Made by a program: the position numbers and the translations under genes. From CAVVAH01 sp963746175 (GTDB taxonomy: Bacteria; Actinomycetota; Actinomycetes; JACCUZ01), in the NCBI GenBank assembly GCA_963746175.1, contig CAVVAH010000004.1, positions 186,001 through 250,000 on the forward strand: 64,000 nt of DNA, given 5' to 3'. The notes beneath the pieces were generated by a model. The model was given only the letters and a program-made list of their open reading frames with translations, had not been told where the DNA came from and searched no databases. Below are positions 40,390-48,512 of the stretch, in pieces (position 1 is the first letter of the stretch; every line of letters begins with the position of its first letter).

Positions 40390-42054
40390 TCAGTGCGACG
40401 AGGGCGCGGCCCCGCTGTCCGGGGCTCCCCGGGACGCCGGGACCCCGGCGTCGGCCGGCTGCCGCGCGGCCCCGCCGACCGCCACCGCGACCAGTGCGCG
40501 CAGCACCGGCTCGAGGTCGTCGGACCCCAGGCTGAGCGGGTCGCTGAAGATCTCGACCAGCCAGCCGGCTGCTGCGTCCGAGGCGCCGGCGGCCAGCAGC
40601 GCGCGGTAGCCCGCGACCACAAGCGCCGCCTCCTCGTCCGGGTCGTTGCCCGGCGCGCCGATCTCGACGTAGAACGAGGTGGCCTCGCGGATGGCGCGCA
40701 GCGACTCCGGGTAGTCGCGCAGGTCGAAGGTGGCGCCGATCTGTGCCATGGCGGCGGTGCGCGGGTCCGACTGGTCGGCCTCGCGCTGCACCGAGCTGCT
40801 GCGCGACACCAGCAGGTCGCCGCACCCGGGTGCCTCGGACACCCACCAGCCGGCCGCGTCGGCGACCTCGGCCACCAGGGCTGCCACCGCCTCGACCCGG
40901 GCCTGCGCCCCGGCGCCACGCAGGTCGTCGAGGACGGACATGCCGGTGTCCAGCACCTGCGGGACCCGCGCGGACGAGGCGCCGCGCCGGGTGCGCCGGT
41001 CGGGCGAGTGCGGCTCGGGGTCGTCCGCCGACGCCTGGCCGGCGACCACCGGGGTCCGGGAGCGCGCGCGCTTCGCACGGTACTGCGCGGCGTCGGCCAG
41101 CCGGAGCAGCCGTACCGGGCTGTCGATGGCGCCGACCGCGGCGTCCGACGACGCGACCCCGCAGGAGACGCCGGTGCTCATGGGCAGCCGGTCGACCAGG
41201 CGGCACAGCTCCTCGGCGACCCGCACCGCGTCGGCGGTCGGTGCTCCGCTCACCACCACGCAGAACTCGTCGCCGCCGATCCGGGCCGCCATGCTGCCGG
41301 GCACCAGGCCGCTCGCCCGGCTGACGGCGTCGCCGATCGCGATGATCGCCCGGTCACCCGCCTCGTGGCCGAAGGAGTCGTTGACCTGCTTGAGCCGGTT
41401 GATGTCCGCGAGCACCACCGACACCGGGTGCGTGCGGGCGGCGTCCGGAGCGAACTCGGCCTCCAGCCGGTCGTCGACGGCGCGCCGGTTGGCCAGCCCG
41501 GTCAAGGGGTCCTGGAACGCCAGCCGCTCGATCCTGGCGACGTGGTCGGCCTGCACGACGCCGGCAGCGACCTGGGTGGCGACCGCGGTCGCGAAGTCGA
41601 TGTCGGCCGCGGTGAACCGCGGCTGACCGGCGAACCGGGTCGCGTAGATCGCACCCCAGACGCTGGCGTCCACGACGATGGGGACACCCAGGCAGGAGTC
41701 CTTCTCCAGCCGGCGGAGGAGGTCTGCCTCCTCGTTGCCGTCGTCGACGTTCGCGACGTAGCCGCGGCGGTCCTGCACCAGGGTGTCGGCCTGCTGGTAG
41801 AGGGCGCTCGGGTAGATCTCGTCGGACGGGAACCGGACCTCGCCGGGGGCCAGCATCCCGACGTTCACCAGGACCCGCAGGGCACCCTGCTCGCCCTGCC
41901 AGCGGGTGATCGACAGCGAGGCCGCGTCCAGCGCCCGGCGGGCCTCCTCCGCCGTCAGCTCGACCAGGTCGTCGAACCGTCGGGCCGCCCCGACGACCTT
42001 GGCGATGTCGAGCAGGCTGCGCAGCCGCCCGGCGTCGTCGGAGGTCGTCACCAC
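40390..42054 (-). CDS. GAF-GGDEF diguanylate cyclase-type protein
   Basis: A 554-residue signalling protein. Residues about 15-165 form a GAF domain (FDDLVELTAEEARRALDAASL, CLGVPIVVDASVWGAIYATR). Residues about 180-340 form a GGDEF domain: LAFQDPLTGLANRRAVDDRL, LADINRLKQVNDSFGHEAGD and the active-site loop ARIGGDEFCVVV. There is no obvious RxxD inhibitory site right before GGDEF. The C-terminal ~160 residues look like a second GAF-related sensor. It should make cyclic di-GMP from GTP. The start is uncertain among GTGs at 42099, 42054 and 42051; the first would lie two bases from a hairpin. Confidence 0.87.
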   Translation of the reverse strand: MVTTSDDAGRLRSLLDIAKVVGAARRFDDLVELTAEEARRALDAASLSITRWQGEQGALRVLVNVGMLAPGEVRFPSDEIYPSALYQQADTLVQDRRGYVANVDDGNEEADLLRRLEKDSCLGVPIVVDASVWGAIYATRFAGQPRFTAADIDFATAVATQVAAGVVQADHVARIERLAFQDPLTGLANRRAVDDRLEAEFAPDAARTHPVSVVLADINRLKQVNDSFGHEAGDRAIIAIGDAVSRASGLVPGSMAARIGGDEFCVVVSGAPTADAVRVAEELCRLVDRLPMSTGVSCGVASSDAAVGAIDSPVRLLRLADAAQYRAKRARSRTPVVAGQASADDPEPHSPDRRTRRGASSARVPQVLDTGMSVLDDLRGAGAQARVEAVAALVAEVADAAGWWVSEAPGCGDLLVSRSSSVQREADQSDPRTAAMAQIGATFDLRDYPESLRAIREATSFYVEIGAPGNDPDEEAALVVAGYRALLAAGASDAAAGWLVEIFSDPLSLGSDDLEPVLRALVAVAVGGAARQPADAGVPASRGAPDSGAAPSSH

Positions 42055-42100
42055 CGCACTCTGGCGCACCCGGCCCGCCCGCGGGGCGAACTTCCCCACT

Positions 42101-42142
42101 TGTCAGGCTGACGCGTCGGTATCGCGCCGCGTCAGCCTGACA
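42101..42142. terminator. 15-bp stem hairpin between HMG-CoA lyase and GGDEF genes
   Basis: TGTCAGGCTGACGCG at 42101-42115 pairs perfectly with 42128-42142 across a 12-base loop. It lies just after the HMG-CoA lyase stop on the minus strand. There is no T-run, so it would be a T-less terminator or pause site. Confidence 0.6.
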
Positions 42143-42163
42143 GGGGCGGATCGGCGTACGGCG

Positions 42164-43075
42164 TCAGGCGATCGTGCGGGTCCGCGGACCGGCGCGCAGC
42201 ACCTGGGACGGCAGGGTGCGGCCGACCAGCGTCTCGGCCTGCGCGGCCACCTCGATCATCGCCTCGAGGTCGACGCCGGTCGCGACGCCCATGTCCTCGA
42301 CCATGTGGACGAGCTCCTCGGTGGCGATGTTGCCGGTGGCCCCGGGGGCGTACGGGCAGCCGCCGAGGCCGCCGACCGACGCGTCGAAGTCGCTCACGCC
42401 CAGCTCGAGGGCCGCCAGCACGTTGGCCAGGCCGGTGCCCCGGGTGTTGTGGAAGTGCAGGTTGAGCGCGGCGTCCGGGTGCGCGGACCGGGTCGCCCCC
42501 ACCAGGCGGGTGACCCGGCCGGGCGTGGCCATGCCGGTCGTGTCGCCGTACGACAGGGTGTCGGCGCCGTCGGCCAGGGCCCGGCCCGCCACGGACAGGA
42601 CCCGCTCCACCGGCACCTCGCCCTCGTAGGGGCAGCCCCACGCCGTGGAGACGATGACCTGGACCGTGCACCCGCCGCCGTGCGCCAGGTCGAGGATCGC
42701 GGCGATGTCGTCGAGCGACTCCTCGGTGGACCGGTTGACGTTCTTGCGGTTGTGCGTGTCGGAGGCGGAGACGACGACCTCGATCTCGGTGAACCCGGCC
42801 TCCAGCGCGCGTTCGGCACCCTTGAGGTTGGGGACGAGGGCGGAGTAGCTCACGTCGGGGTTGCGCTGCACGGCGGCCCAGACCTCGGCGGCGTCGGCCA
42901 TCGACGGGATCGCCCGGGGGTGCACGAAGGACACGGCCTCGATCCGTCCGACGCCGGTGCGCGAGAGCGCGTCGACGAGCGCCACCTTGCCGGCGGTCGG
43001 CACCGGCGCCTCGTTCTGCAGGCCGTCGCGGGGCCCGACCTCGCGCAGTGACAGCCGCTCCGGCAGGTCACTCAT
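42164..43075 (-). CDS. Hydroxymethylglutaryl-CoA lyase family protein
   Basis: A 303-residue TIM-barrel lyase of the HMGL-like family, which cleaves HMG-CoA to acetyl-CoA and acetoacetate in leucine breakdown. It opens with LREVGPRDGLQNE (catalytic Arg and metal Asp), has LNLHFHNTRGTGLANV (metal histidines) and the GGLGGCPYAPGATGN loop with the catalytic cysteine. ATG 43075 has GAGAGG eight bases upstream and follows the enoyl-CoA hydratase stop by 12 bases, so the two form an operon. Pairing with a hydratase supports the leucine or branched-chain role. Confidence 0.92.
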   Translation of the reverse strand: MSDLPERLSLREVGPRDGLQNEAPVPTAGKVALVDALSRTGVGRIEAVSFVHPRAIPSMADAAEVWAAVQRNPDVSYSALVPNLKGAERALEAGFTEIEVVVSASDTHNRKNVNRSTEESLDDIAAILDLAHGGGCTVQVIVSTAWGCPYEGEVPVERVLSVAGRALADGADTLSYGDTTGMATPGRVTRLVGATRSAHPDAALNLHFHNTRGTGLANVLAALELGVSDFDASVGGLGGCPYAPGATGNIATEELVHMVEDMGVATGVDLEAMIEVAAQAETLVGRTLPSQVLRAGPRTRTIA

Positions 43076-43087
43076 GCGGTCGTCCTC

Positions 43088-43909
43088 TCATCTGCCGGGC
43101 CAGTCGGGCCGACGCTTCTCGTTGAAGGCAGCCACGCCCTCGGCCCGGTCGCCGGAGAACGCGGTCGCCCGCCAGGCGCCGTCCTCGACGTCGAGACCGG
43201 TGGCGAGGTCGACGTCCGCCCCCTGTCGCAACGCCCGCTTGGCGTTGCGTACTCCCACCGGCGAGTTGGCGGCGATGGTCGCGGCGAGCTCGAGGGCCGC
43301 GTCGCGGTCGGTGCCGGCCGCGACCCGTCGGTCCACGAGGCCGAGCCGCTCGGCCTCGGCCACGTCGACCCGGCGACCGGTGTAGACCAGGTCGGCGGCC
43401 CGGGACGCCCCGATCCGGCGGACGAGCAGCTGGGTCCCGCCGCCGCCGGGGATCACGCCGACGGTGACCTCGGGCAGGCCGAGCACCGTCGTCTCGTCGC
43501 ACACCAGCAGGTCGCAGGACAGCGCGAGCTCGAGACCGCCGCCCAGGGCGAAGCCGTGCACCGCGGCGACGGTCGGGACCGGCAGCTCGAGGATGCCGCG
43601 GAACGCCGCCCGGAAGTGCGGCCGCTGCGCCATCAGGTCGGCGTCGCTGAACGCGTTGCGCTCCTTGAGGTCGGCGCCGACGCAGAACGCCTTCTCGGAC
43701 GCGGACGTGAGCACGACGGCGCGCAGGTCGCCGTCCGCCGCGAGCGCGGCGGTCGCGGCGGCGATGTCGCGGGCCATCGCGGTGGACAGCGCGTTGTGCG
43801 CCTCGGCGCGGTCCAGGACCAGCTCGGCGACGTGGCCACGCCCCGCGGGGTCGCCGTGCCGGGTCACGGTCACGTGGTCGTACGTCGGTGGGTTCGCCTG
43901 CTCTGCCAC
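43088..43909 (-). CDS. Enoyl-CoA hydratase / methylglutaconyl-CoA hydratase-like
   Basis: A 273-residue crotonase-family enzyme. The oxyanion-hole segments are KAFCVGADLKER and VHGFALGGGLELALSCDL, and the catalytic glutamates fall in GGLELAL and LPEVTVGVIPGGGGTQLL. It hydrates an enoyl-CoA; next to HMG-CoA lyase the likeliest substrate is 3-methylglutaconyl-CoA, an inference. GTG 43909 has TAGATT seven bases upstream, consistent with a leaderless start; that box overlaps the stop of the upstream cyclase gene. Confidence 0.92.
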   Translation of the reverse strand: MAEQANPPTYDHVTVTRHGDPAGRGHVAELVLDRAEAHNALSTAMARDIAAATAALAADGDLRAVVLTSASEKAFCVGADLKERNAFSDADLMAQRPHFRAAFRGILELPVPTVAAVHGFALGGGLELALSCDLLVCDETTVLGLPEVTVGVIPGGGGTQLLVRRIGASRAADLVYTGRRVDVAEAERLGLVDRRVAAGTDRDAALELAATIAANSPVGVRNAKRALRQGADVDLATGLDVEDGAWRATAFSGDRAEGVAAFNEKRRPDWPGR

Positions 43910-43916
43910 GCGGGCG

Positions 43917-43922
43917 AATCTA
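43917..43922 (-). promoter_or_regulatory. -10 box, enoyl-CoA hydratase (leaderless)
   Basis: TAGATT on the minus strand ends seven bases before GTG 43909 and overlaps the stop codon (43920-43922) of the cyclase gene. Confidence 0.45.
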
Positions 43923-44933
43923 ACCGCCTGCGTCCTCCGGGGCGCGGCGGACCACCCCGGGCCGGACCAGCCCGAGGCCGCGGACCGCCCGGGTGCGACC
44001 GATGTCGAGGGTCACACCCGCTGCGCCCTCGAGCGCGTCGGCGGTGTCTCGGTCGACGAGGACCGTGCCGGGTGCTGCCAGCGCGGTGAGCCTTGACGCC
44101 AGGTTGACCGTGGTGCCGAAGACGTCGCCCATCCGCATCGCGACCGGCCCGGTGGCGATCCCCACCCGGACGTCGGGCAGCTCCGGGTCGTCGGCCATCG
44201 CCTCGGCCAGCTCCAGGCCGATCAGCGCCGCGGCCCGCTCGGTGTCGGCGACGAAGAGCACCTCGTCGCCGACGGTCTTCACCAGCCGGCCGGCGCCGGC
44301 CGCGATGACGTCGGCGGTGCGCCGGTGGAAGCGCTCGACCAGGGCGGCCAGCTCGCGCTCCTCGAGCCGCTGCGACAACCGGGTGTAGGACACCAGGTCG
44401 GCGAAGCCGACCGAGCGACGGCTGGTGACCGTCTCGCTCGCCGCGGCCGCGAGCACGCGCCCGGCCACCGAGGCGAGCTGCCGGCGCCACACCGCGACCA
44501 GCAGCTGCTCGAAGTCGGCGAGGTGGTCGGCCGACTGCTCGGCCGCGACGCGGTGCGCGTCCTCCCGGCTCCGGCCCTGCTCGACGAGGTGCTCCACGAG
44601 CGCGTCGAACTGCCACTCGGCCAGCCGGGCCGTGTTGTGGCCGACGGCCCGCGTGACGCTGACGGCCAGCTCGTCGTCGAGCACGCCGACCTCGATCAGG
44701 TGCTTGAGGCGGTCGATGGCGGCGAGGTCGCCGTCGGTGAACGCCACCGGCTCGTCGCCGACGTCGGCGAAGCCGACCGCCCGCCACAGCCGGCGGGCGT
44801 AGTCCACCGAGAGGCCAGCCTTCCCGGCGGCCTCGGCCCGCGTGTACCGGCGCGGCCCGCCGAGCAGCCGTTCCTCGATGCCGGCGGGTTCCTGCCCGGA
44901 GGCCGGGCTGTCAGGTCCCGGAGTCGTCGACAC
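43920..44933 (-). CDS. Class III adenylate/guanylate cyclase with regulatory N-domain
   Basis: A 337-residue soluble cyclase. Residues about 25-165 form a helical adenylate cyclase regulatory domain like that of mycobacterial Rv1264 (RRYTRAEAAGKAGLSVDYAR; AIDRLKHLIEVGVLDDELAV). The catalytic domain has metal Asp in SVGFADLVSYT, Lys and second Asp in LVKTVGDEVLFVAD, and the Asp, Asn and Arg set in GDVFGTTVNLASRL, so all catalytic positions are present and a homodimer should make cAMP. GTG 44933 has GAGGAG ten bases upstream and overlaps the PH-domain gene by 23 bases. Confidence 0.92.
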   Translation of the reverse strand: MSTTPGPDSPASGQEPAGIEERLLGGPRRYTRAEAAGKAGLSVDYARRLWRAVGFADVGDEPVAFTDGDLAAIDRLKHLIEVGVLDDELAVSVTRAVGHNTARLAEWQFDALVEHLVEQGRSREDAHRVAAEQSADHLADFEQLLVAVWRRQLASVAGRVLAAAASETVTSRRSVGFADLVSYTRLSQRLEERELAALVERFHRRTADVIAAGAGRLVKTVGDEVLFVADTERAAALIGLELAEAMADDPELPDVRVGIATGPVAMRMGDVFGTTVNLASRLTALAAPGTVLVDRDTADALEGAAGVTLDIGRTRAVRGLGLVRPGVVRRAPEDAGG

Positions 44934-45438
44934 CGCGGCGGCGCTCCTCGTCGGCCTCGGCGAGGCGGTAGACGTCGCGCTGCACCTCCTCGACGTGCGG
45001 CACGTCTCGCAGCACGAGCTGGCCGCGCTCCCCGGCCGACTCGACGACCAGGGTGCCGCAGCCGAGCAGCCGCTCGAGGATCCCGCTGTGCTCGAAGGTC
45101 ACGTCGTTGACCCGGGAGATGGGCATGTCGCGCCCCTGTCGCGCCACCACGCCGACCCGGGTGATGATTCGGCGGTCCGTCACGACGTACGACGTGGTCA
45201 GCCACTTGAGGAACGGCCACACGGTGAGCCGCAGCACGATGAGCAGGGCGATCACCGCGATCGCGATCCGGCCGGGGGTCTGGGCCCCGCCCTCGGGGAG
45301 CACCGTGGCGACGTAGGTCGCCAGCGGGCTGACGACCAGCAGCACCACGACCGGCCAGACCATCTCCTTCCAGTGCGGACGAAGGGCCATGACGACCTCT
45401 TCGTCGTCGGCGAGGAGACGCTTCGGGATGCCGGTCAC
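44911..45438 (-). CDS. PH-domain (bPH2/DUF304) membrane protein
   Basis: A 175-residue protein with two transmembrane helices (MVWPVVVLLVVSPLATYVATVL and IAIAVIALLIVLRLTVWPFL) followed by a bacterial PH domain: LTTSYVVTDRRIITRVGVVARQGRDMPISRVNDV, a hallmark segment, then ILERLLGCGTLVVESAG. Its role is unknown. The homologous gene sits beside birA in mycobacteria (Rv3278c), matching this order. GTG 45438 follows the birA stop by 19 bases; GTG or other starts at 45471 would overlap birA. Confidence 0.88.
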   Translation of the reverse strand: MTGIPKRLLADDEEVVMALRPHWKEMVWPVVVLLVVSPLATYVATVLPEGGAQTPGRIAIAVIALLIVLRLTVWPFLKWLTTSYVVTDRRIITRVGVVARQGRDMPISRVNDVTFEHSGILERLLGCGTLVVESAGERGQLVLRDVPHVEEVQRDVYRLAEADEERRRGVDDSGT

Positions 45439-45457
45439 GGTCGTGATGGTGCCAGGC

Positions 45458-46280
45458 TCAGCCGCCAGCACGCAGGTGGACGACGTCTCCGGCCGCGAGT
45501 GTCGTCATGCCGTCCTCGGTGCGGACCACCAGCCGGCCGGCGCCGTCGACGTCGACCGCCTCCCCCTGCAGGGTGCGGTCGCCCGGCAGCTCGACCCGCA
45601 CCTGCCGGCCGAGGGTCCCGCAGACGGCCCGGTAGGCGTCGGCCAGGCCGGCGGGCGGCGGCGCCACCGGCCGCCTCGAAGGCGCGGTACCGCTCGGCGA
45701 GGCCGCGGAGCACCGCGCGCAGCACCGGGTCGCGGTCGACGACGTCCGAGCCCTCCAGCGCCAGCGACGTGGCGGTCGGCACCGGCAGCTCGTCGGCACG
45801 CAGGGACACGTTCAGCCCGAGCCCGACGACGACCGCGTCGTCGACGACCTCGGCGAGCAGACCGGCCAGCTTGCGCTCGCCGGCGACCAGCACGTCGTTC
45901 GGCCACTTGAGCCCGAGGTCGAGGCCGGACATCGCGGCCAGCGGACCGACGACGGCGAGGCCGGCGAGCAGGGGCAGCCAGCCCCAGGTCTCGCGCGGCG
46001 CCGTCGGGCGCAGCAGCACCGACACCGCGAGCCCCGAGCGGGCCGGGGCGTCCCAGGCGCGACCGGCCCGGCCGCGCCCGGCGCTCTGCCGCTCGGCCGC
46101 CAGCACCAGCCCCGCCGGCGCACCGGCACGGGCGGCCGCCGCGACGTCGGCGTTGGTCGACGCGGTCTCCTCGACCACCCGCACGTCGGTCCACAAGGCT
46201 CCCGGGACGACCAGCGCGGTCCGGAGAGCGGACTCCCGGAGGGGCGGCCGGTCCAGGTCTCGCCAGGGGCTGCCCGTCAC
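45458..46280 (-). pseudogene. birA: Biotin--[acetyl-CoA-carboxylase] ligase, frameshifted
   Basis: BirA activates biotin with ATP and attaches it to the carboxylase biotin domain. The catalytic part is intact: VVEETASTNADVAAAA, the biotinyl-AMP loop SAGRGRAGRAWDAP and LGLKWPNDVLVAG. Near residue 205 (YRAFEAAGG) the frame is lost in a GC-rich tract at about 45650-45670 and the C-terminal domain resumes one base later as LADAYRAVCGTLGRQVRVEL to VVHLRAGG, stop 45458. The span is 823 bases, one over a multiple of three. As birA is essential and sits beside the carboxylase genes it serves, a sequencing error is a strong possibility. GTG 46280 has a TAGCGT box eight bases upstream. Confidence 0.9.
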
Positions 46281-46287
46281 GCCTCAC

Positions 46288-46294
46288 TACGCTA
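46288..46294. promoter_or_regulatory. Symmetric bidirectional -10 element, birA/accD
   Basis: TACGCTA reads as TACGCT rightward (46288-46293) and TAGCGT leftward (46289-46294). It lies seven bases before the accD ATG and eight bases before the birA GTG in a gap of only 20 bases, so both mRNAs would be leaderless and share one core promoter. Confidence 0.5.
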
Positions 46295-46300
46295 CGGCTC

Positions 46301-47914
46301 ATGAGCGCAGAGCCCACCGCTGCCGGTGCCGAGCCGTCGGTCGAGTTCGACGTCCACAGCACGGCCGGCCGGCTCGCCGACCTGCACCGGCGCAACGACG
46401 AGGCGGTGCACGCCGGGTCGGCCCGCGCGGTCGAGAAGCAGCACGCCAAGGGCAAGATGACGGCCCGCGAGCGGATCGACGCGCTGCTCGACGAGGGCTC
46501 GTTCGTCGAGATGGACGAGCTGGCGCGGCACCGCTCGACGGCGTTCGGGCTGGACCAGAGCCGGCCCTACGGCGACGGCGTCGTCACCGGCTACGGCACC
46601 GTCGACGGCCGCCAGGTCTGCGTCTTCGCGCAGGACTTCACGGTGTTCGGCGGCTCGCTCGGCGAGGTCTTCGGCGAGAAGATCGTCAAGATGATGGACC
46701 TGGCCATGAAGATCGGCTGCCCCGTGGTCGGCATCAACGACTCCGGCGGGGCGCGCATCCAGGAGGGCGTGGTCTCGCTCGGCCTCTACGGCGACATCTT
46801 CTACCGCAACGTGATGGCGAGCGGCGTCGTGCCGCAGGTCTCGCTCATCATGGGGCCGTGCGCCGGTGGCGCCGTCTACTCCCCCGCGATCACCGACTTC
46901 ACGGTGATGGTCGACCAGAAGTCGTACATGTTCATCACCGGTCCCGACGTCATCAAGACCGTCACCGGCGAGGATGTCACGCAGGAGGACCTCGGCGGCG
47001 CGCGCACCCACAACACGAAGTCGGGCAACGCGCACCACCTGGCGACGGACGAGGCCGACGCCATCGACTACGTGAAGGCGCTGCTGTCGTACCTGCCCAG
47101 CAACAACCTCGAGGACCCGCCGTCCTACGACGAGCCGGCCGTGCTCGACATCACCGACGAGGACCGCGAGCTCGACACGTTCGTGCCCGACTCGGCCAAC
47201 CAGCCGTACGACATGCACACCGTCATCGGGCACGTGCTCGACGACGGCGAGTTCCTCGAGGTGCAGGCGCTCTTCGCGCCGAACATCCTGTGCGGCTTCG
47301 GCCGGGTCGAGGGCCGGTCGGTGGGCGTCGTGGCCAACCAGCCGATGCAGCTCGCAGGAACCCTCGACATCGACGCGTCGGAGAAGGCCGCACGCTTCGT
47401 GCGCACCTGCGACGCGTTCAACGTGCCGGTCCTGACGTTCGTCGACGTGCCGGGCTTCCTGCCGGGGACCTCGCAGGAGTGGGACGGCATCATCCGGCGC
47501 GGCGCCAAGCTCATCTACGCGTACGCCGAGGCGACCGTTCCCAAGGTCACGGTCATCACCCGCAAGGCGTACGGCGGTGCCTACGACGTCATGGGCTCCA
47601 AGCACCTCGGCGCGGACATCAACCTCGCGTGGCCGACGTCGCAGATCGCCGTGATGGGGGCGCAGGGCGCGGTCAACATCCTCTACCGCCGTGAGCTCGC
47701 CGACGCCGGCGACGACGCCGCCGACAAGCGCAAGGAGCTCGTGCAGGAGTACGAGGATCACCTCGCGAACCCGTACATCGCGGCCGAGCGCGGCTACGTC
47801 GACTCGGTCATCCCGCCGTCGTACACCCGCACCTACGTCGTCAAGGCGCTGCGCGCGCTGCGCACCAAGCGGCAGACCCTGCCCCCCAAGAAGCACGGCA
47901 ACATCCCGCTGTGA
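46301..47914 (+). CDS. accD: Propionyl/acyl-CoA carboxylase beta subunit (AccD5-like)
   Basis: A 537-residue carboxyltransferase. The N-half has AQDFTVFGGSLGEVFGEKI, GINDSGGARIQEGV and GPCAGGAVYSPAITDF; the C-half has FVDVPGFLPGTSQEWDGIIRRGAKLIYA and ITRKAYGGAYDVMGSKHLGAD, the AccD5/PccB patterns for propionyl-CoA. It carboxylates acyl-CoA to methylmalonyl/malonyl-CoA with the biotinylated subunit encoded at 49868. It overlaps the epsilon subunit by GTGA. The ATG has no ribosome site but a -10 box seven bases upstream. Confidence 0.95.
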   Translation: MSAEPTAAGAEPSVEFDVHSTAGRLADLHRRNDEAVHAGSARAVEKQHAKGKMTARERIDALLDEGSFVEMDELARHRSTAFGLDQSRPYGDGVVTGYGTVDGRQVCVFAQDFTVFGGSLGEVFGEKIVKMMDLAMKIGCPVVGINDSGGARIQEGVVSLGLYGDIFYRNVMASGVVPQVSLIMGPCAGGAVYSPAITDFTVMVDQKSYMFITGPDVIKTVTGEDVTQEDLGGARTHNTKSGNAHHLATDEADAIDYVKALLSYLPSNNLEDPPSYDEPAVLDITDEDRELDTFVPDSANQPYDMHTVIGHVLDDGEFLEVQALFAPNILCGFGRVEGRSVGVVANQPMQLAGTLDIDASEKAARFVRTCDAFNVPVLTFVDVPGFLPGTSQEWDGIIRRGAKLIYAYAEATVPKVTVITRKAYGGAYDVMGSKHLGADINLAWPTSQIAVMGAQGAVNILYRRELADAGDDAADKRKELVQEYEDHLANPYIAAERGYVDSVIPPSYTRTYVVKALRALRTKRQTLPPKKHGNIPL

Positions 47915-48135
47915 CCGAGGACCAGCCGGCTCCGCCGGTGCTCAGGGTCGTGCACGGCGGACCGACGCCGGAGGCCCTGGCGGCGCTCGTCGCCGTCCTG
48001 GGCGCTCGTGCCGCGGCGCCCGGCGACTCCCGCGCCACCGCGTCCAGGTCGGCGTGGAACGACCCGTCGCGCCTGGTCCGACGCCCTGTCTCCGCCGGTC
48101 CCGGTGGATGGCGGCACTCGGCCCTTCCTGGCTGA
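47911..48135 (+). CDS. accE: Acyl-CoA carboxylase epsilon subunit
   Basis: A 74-residue protein matching the actinobacterial AccE/PccE family: the core PVLRVVHGGPTPEALAALVAVL, a short variable stretch, and the C-terminal SAWNDPSRLVRRP with a Trp and Pro near the end. It binds and stabilises the alpha-beta carboxylase complex. GTG 47911 overlaps the accD stop (GTGA), so it is translationally coupled. It converges with the SnoaL-like gene 17 bases later. Confidence 0.93.
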   Translation: MTEDQPAPPVLRVVHGGPTPEALAALVAVLGARAAAPGDSRATASRSAWNDPSRLVRRPVSAGPGGWRHSALPG

Positions 48136-48152
48136 CGGGCCCGGGCGCCGAC

Positions 48153-48512
48153 TCAGCCCTTGACGTAGCTGAGCTTCTCGGCGATCTGCCCGTCGCGTAC
48201 CCGCACCACGTCGACCCCGCGGACGTGGCCGCGGCTGCCGTCGTCGTTCGTCCACGAGAACACCCACCGCGCGGTGGCCCGGTCGTCGGAGACGAACGCC
48301 TCCTCGAACCGGAACTCCGCGTCCCGCGTCCCGCTGAACATCGCCGACCACTCGGCCCGGATCGCGTCCCGGCCCTCGACACGGACGCCGTCGGGCGCCG
48401 GTCCGGTCGCCTCGAAGACGGCGTCGGCAGCCATCAGCGCCATGATCGCGTCAAGGTCCCAGGCCTCCCACGCCGCGCCGAAACGGTCGACGACCTCGGC
48501 TACGCCGTCCAC
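48153..48512 (-). CDS. SnoaL-like / nuclear transport factor 2-like domain protein
   Basis: A 119-residue single-domain protein with a cone-like alpha+beta fold pattern: VVDRFGAAWEAWDLDAIMALMAADAVFE, EGRDAIRAEWSAMF, ARWVFSW and GVDVVRVRDGQIAEKLSYVK. The family includes polyketide cyclases, isomerases and many proteins of unknown role. GTG 48512 overlaps the end of the upstream DinB-like gene by 13 bases, so the two are an operon. The pair interrupts the usual accE-maf adjacency. Confidence 0.87.
   Translation of the reverse strand: MDGVAEVVDRFGAAWEAWDLDAIMALMAADAVFEATGPAPDGVRVEGRDAIRAEWSAMFSGTRDAEFRFEEAFVSDDRATARWVFSWTNDDGSRGHVRGVDVVRVRDGQIAEKLSYVKG

Noticed and set aside
42101..42142. Inverted repeat as an integrase attachment or transposon end
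   Set aside because: No integrase, transposase or target-site duplication is nearby; a transcript-end hairpin fits the position better.
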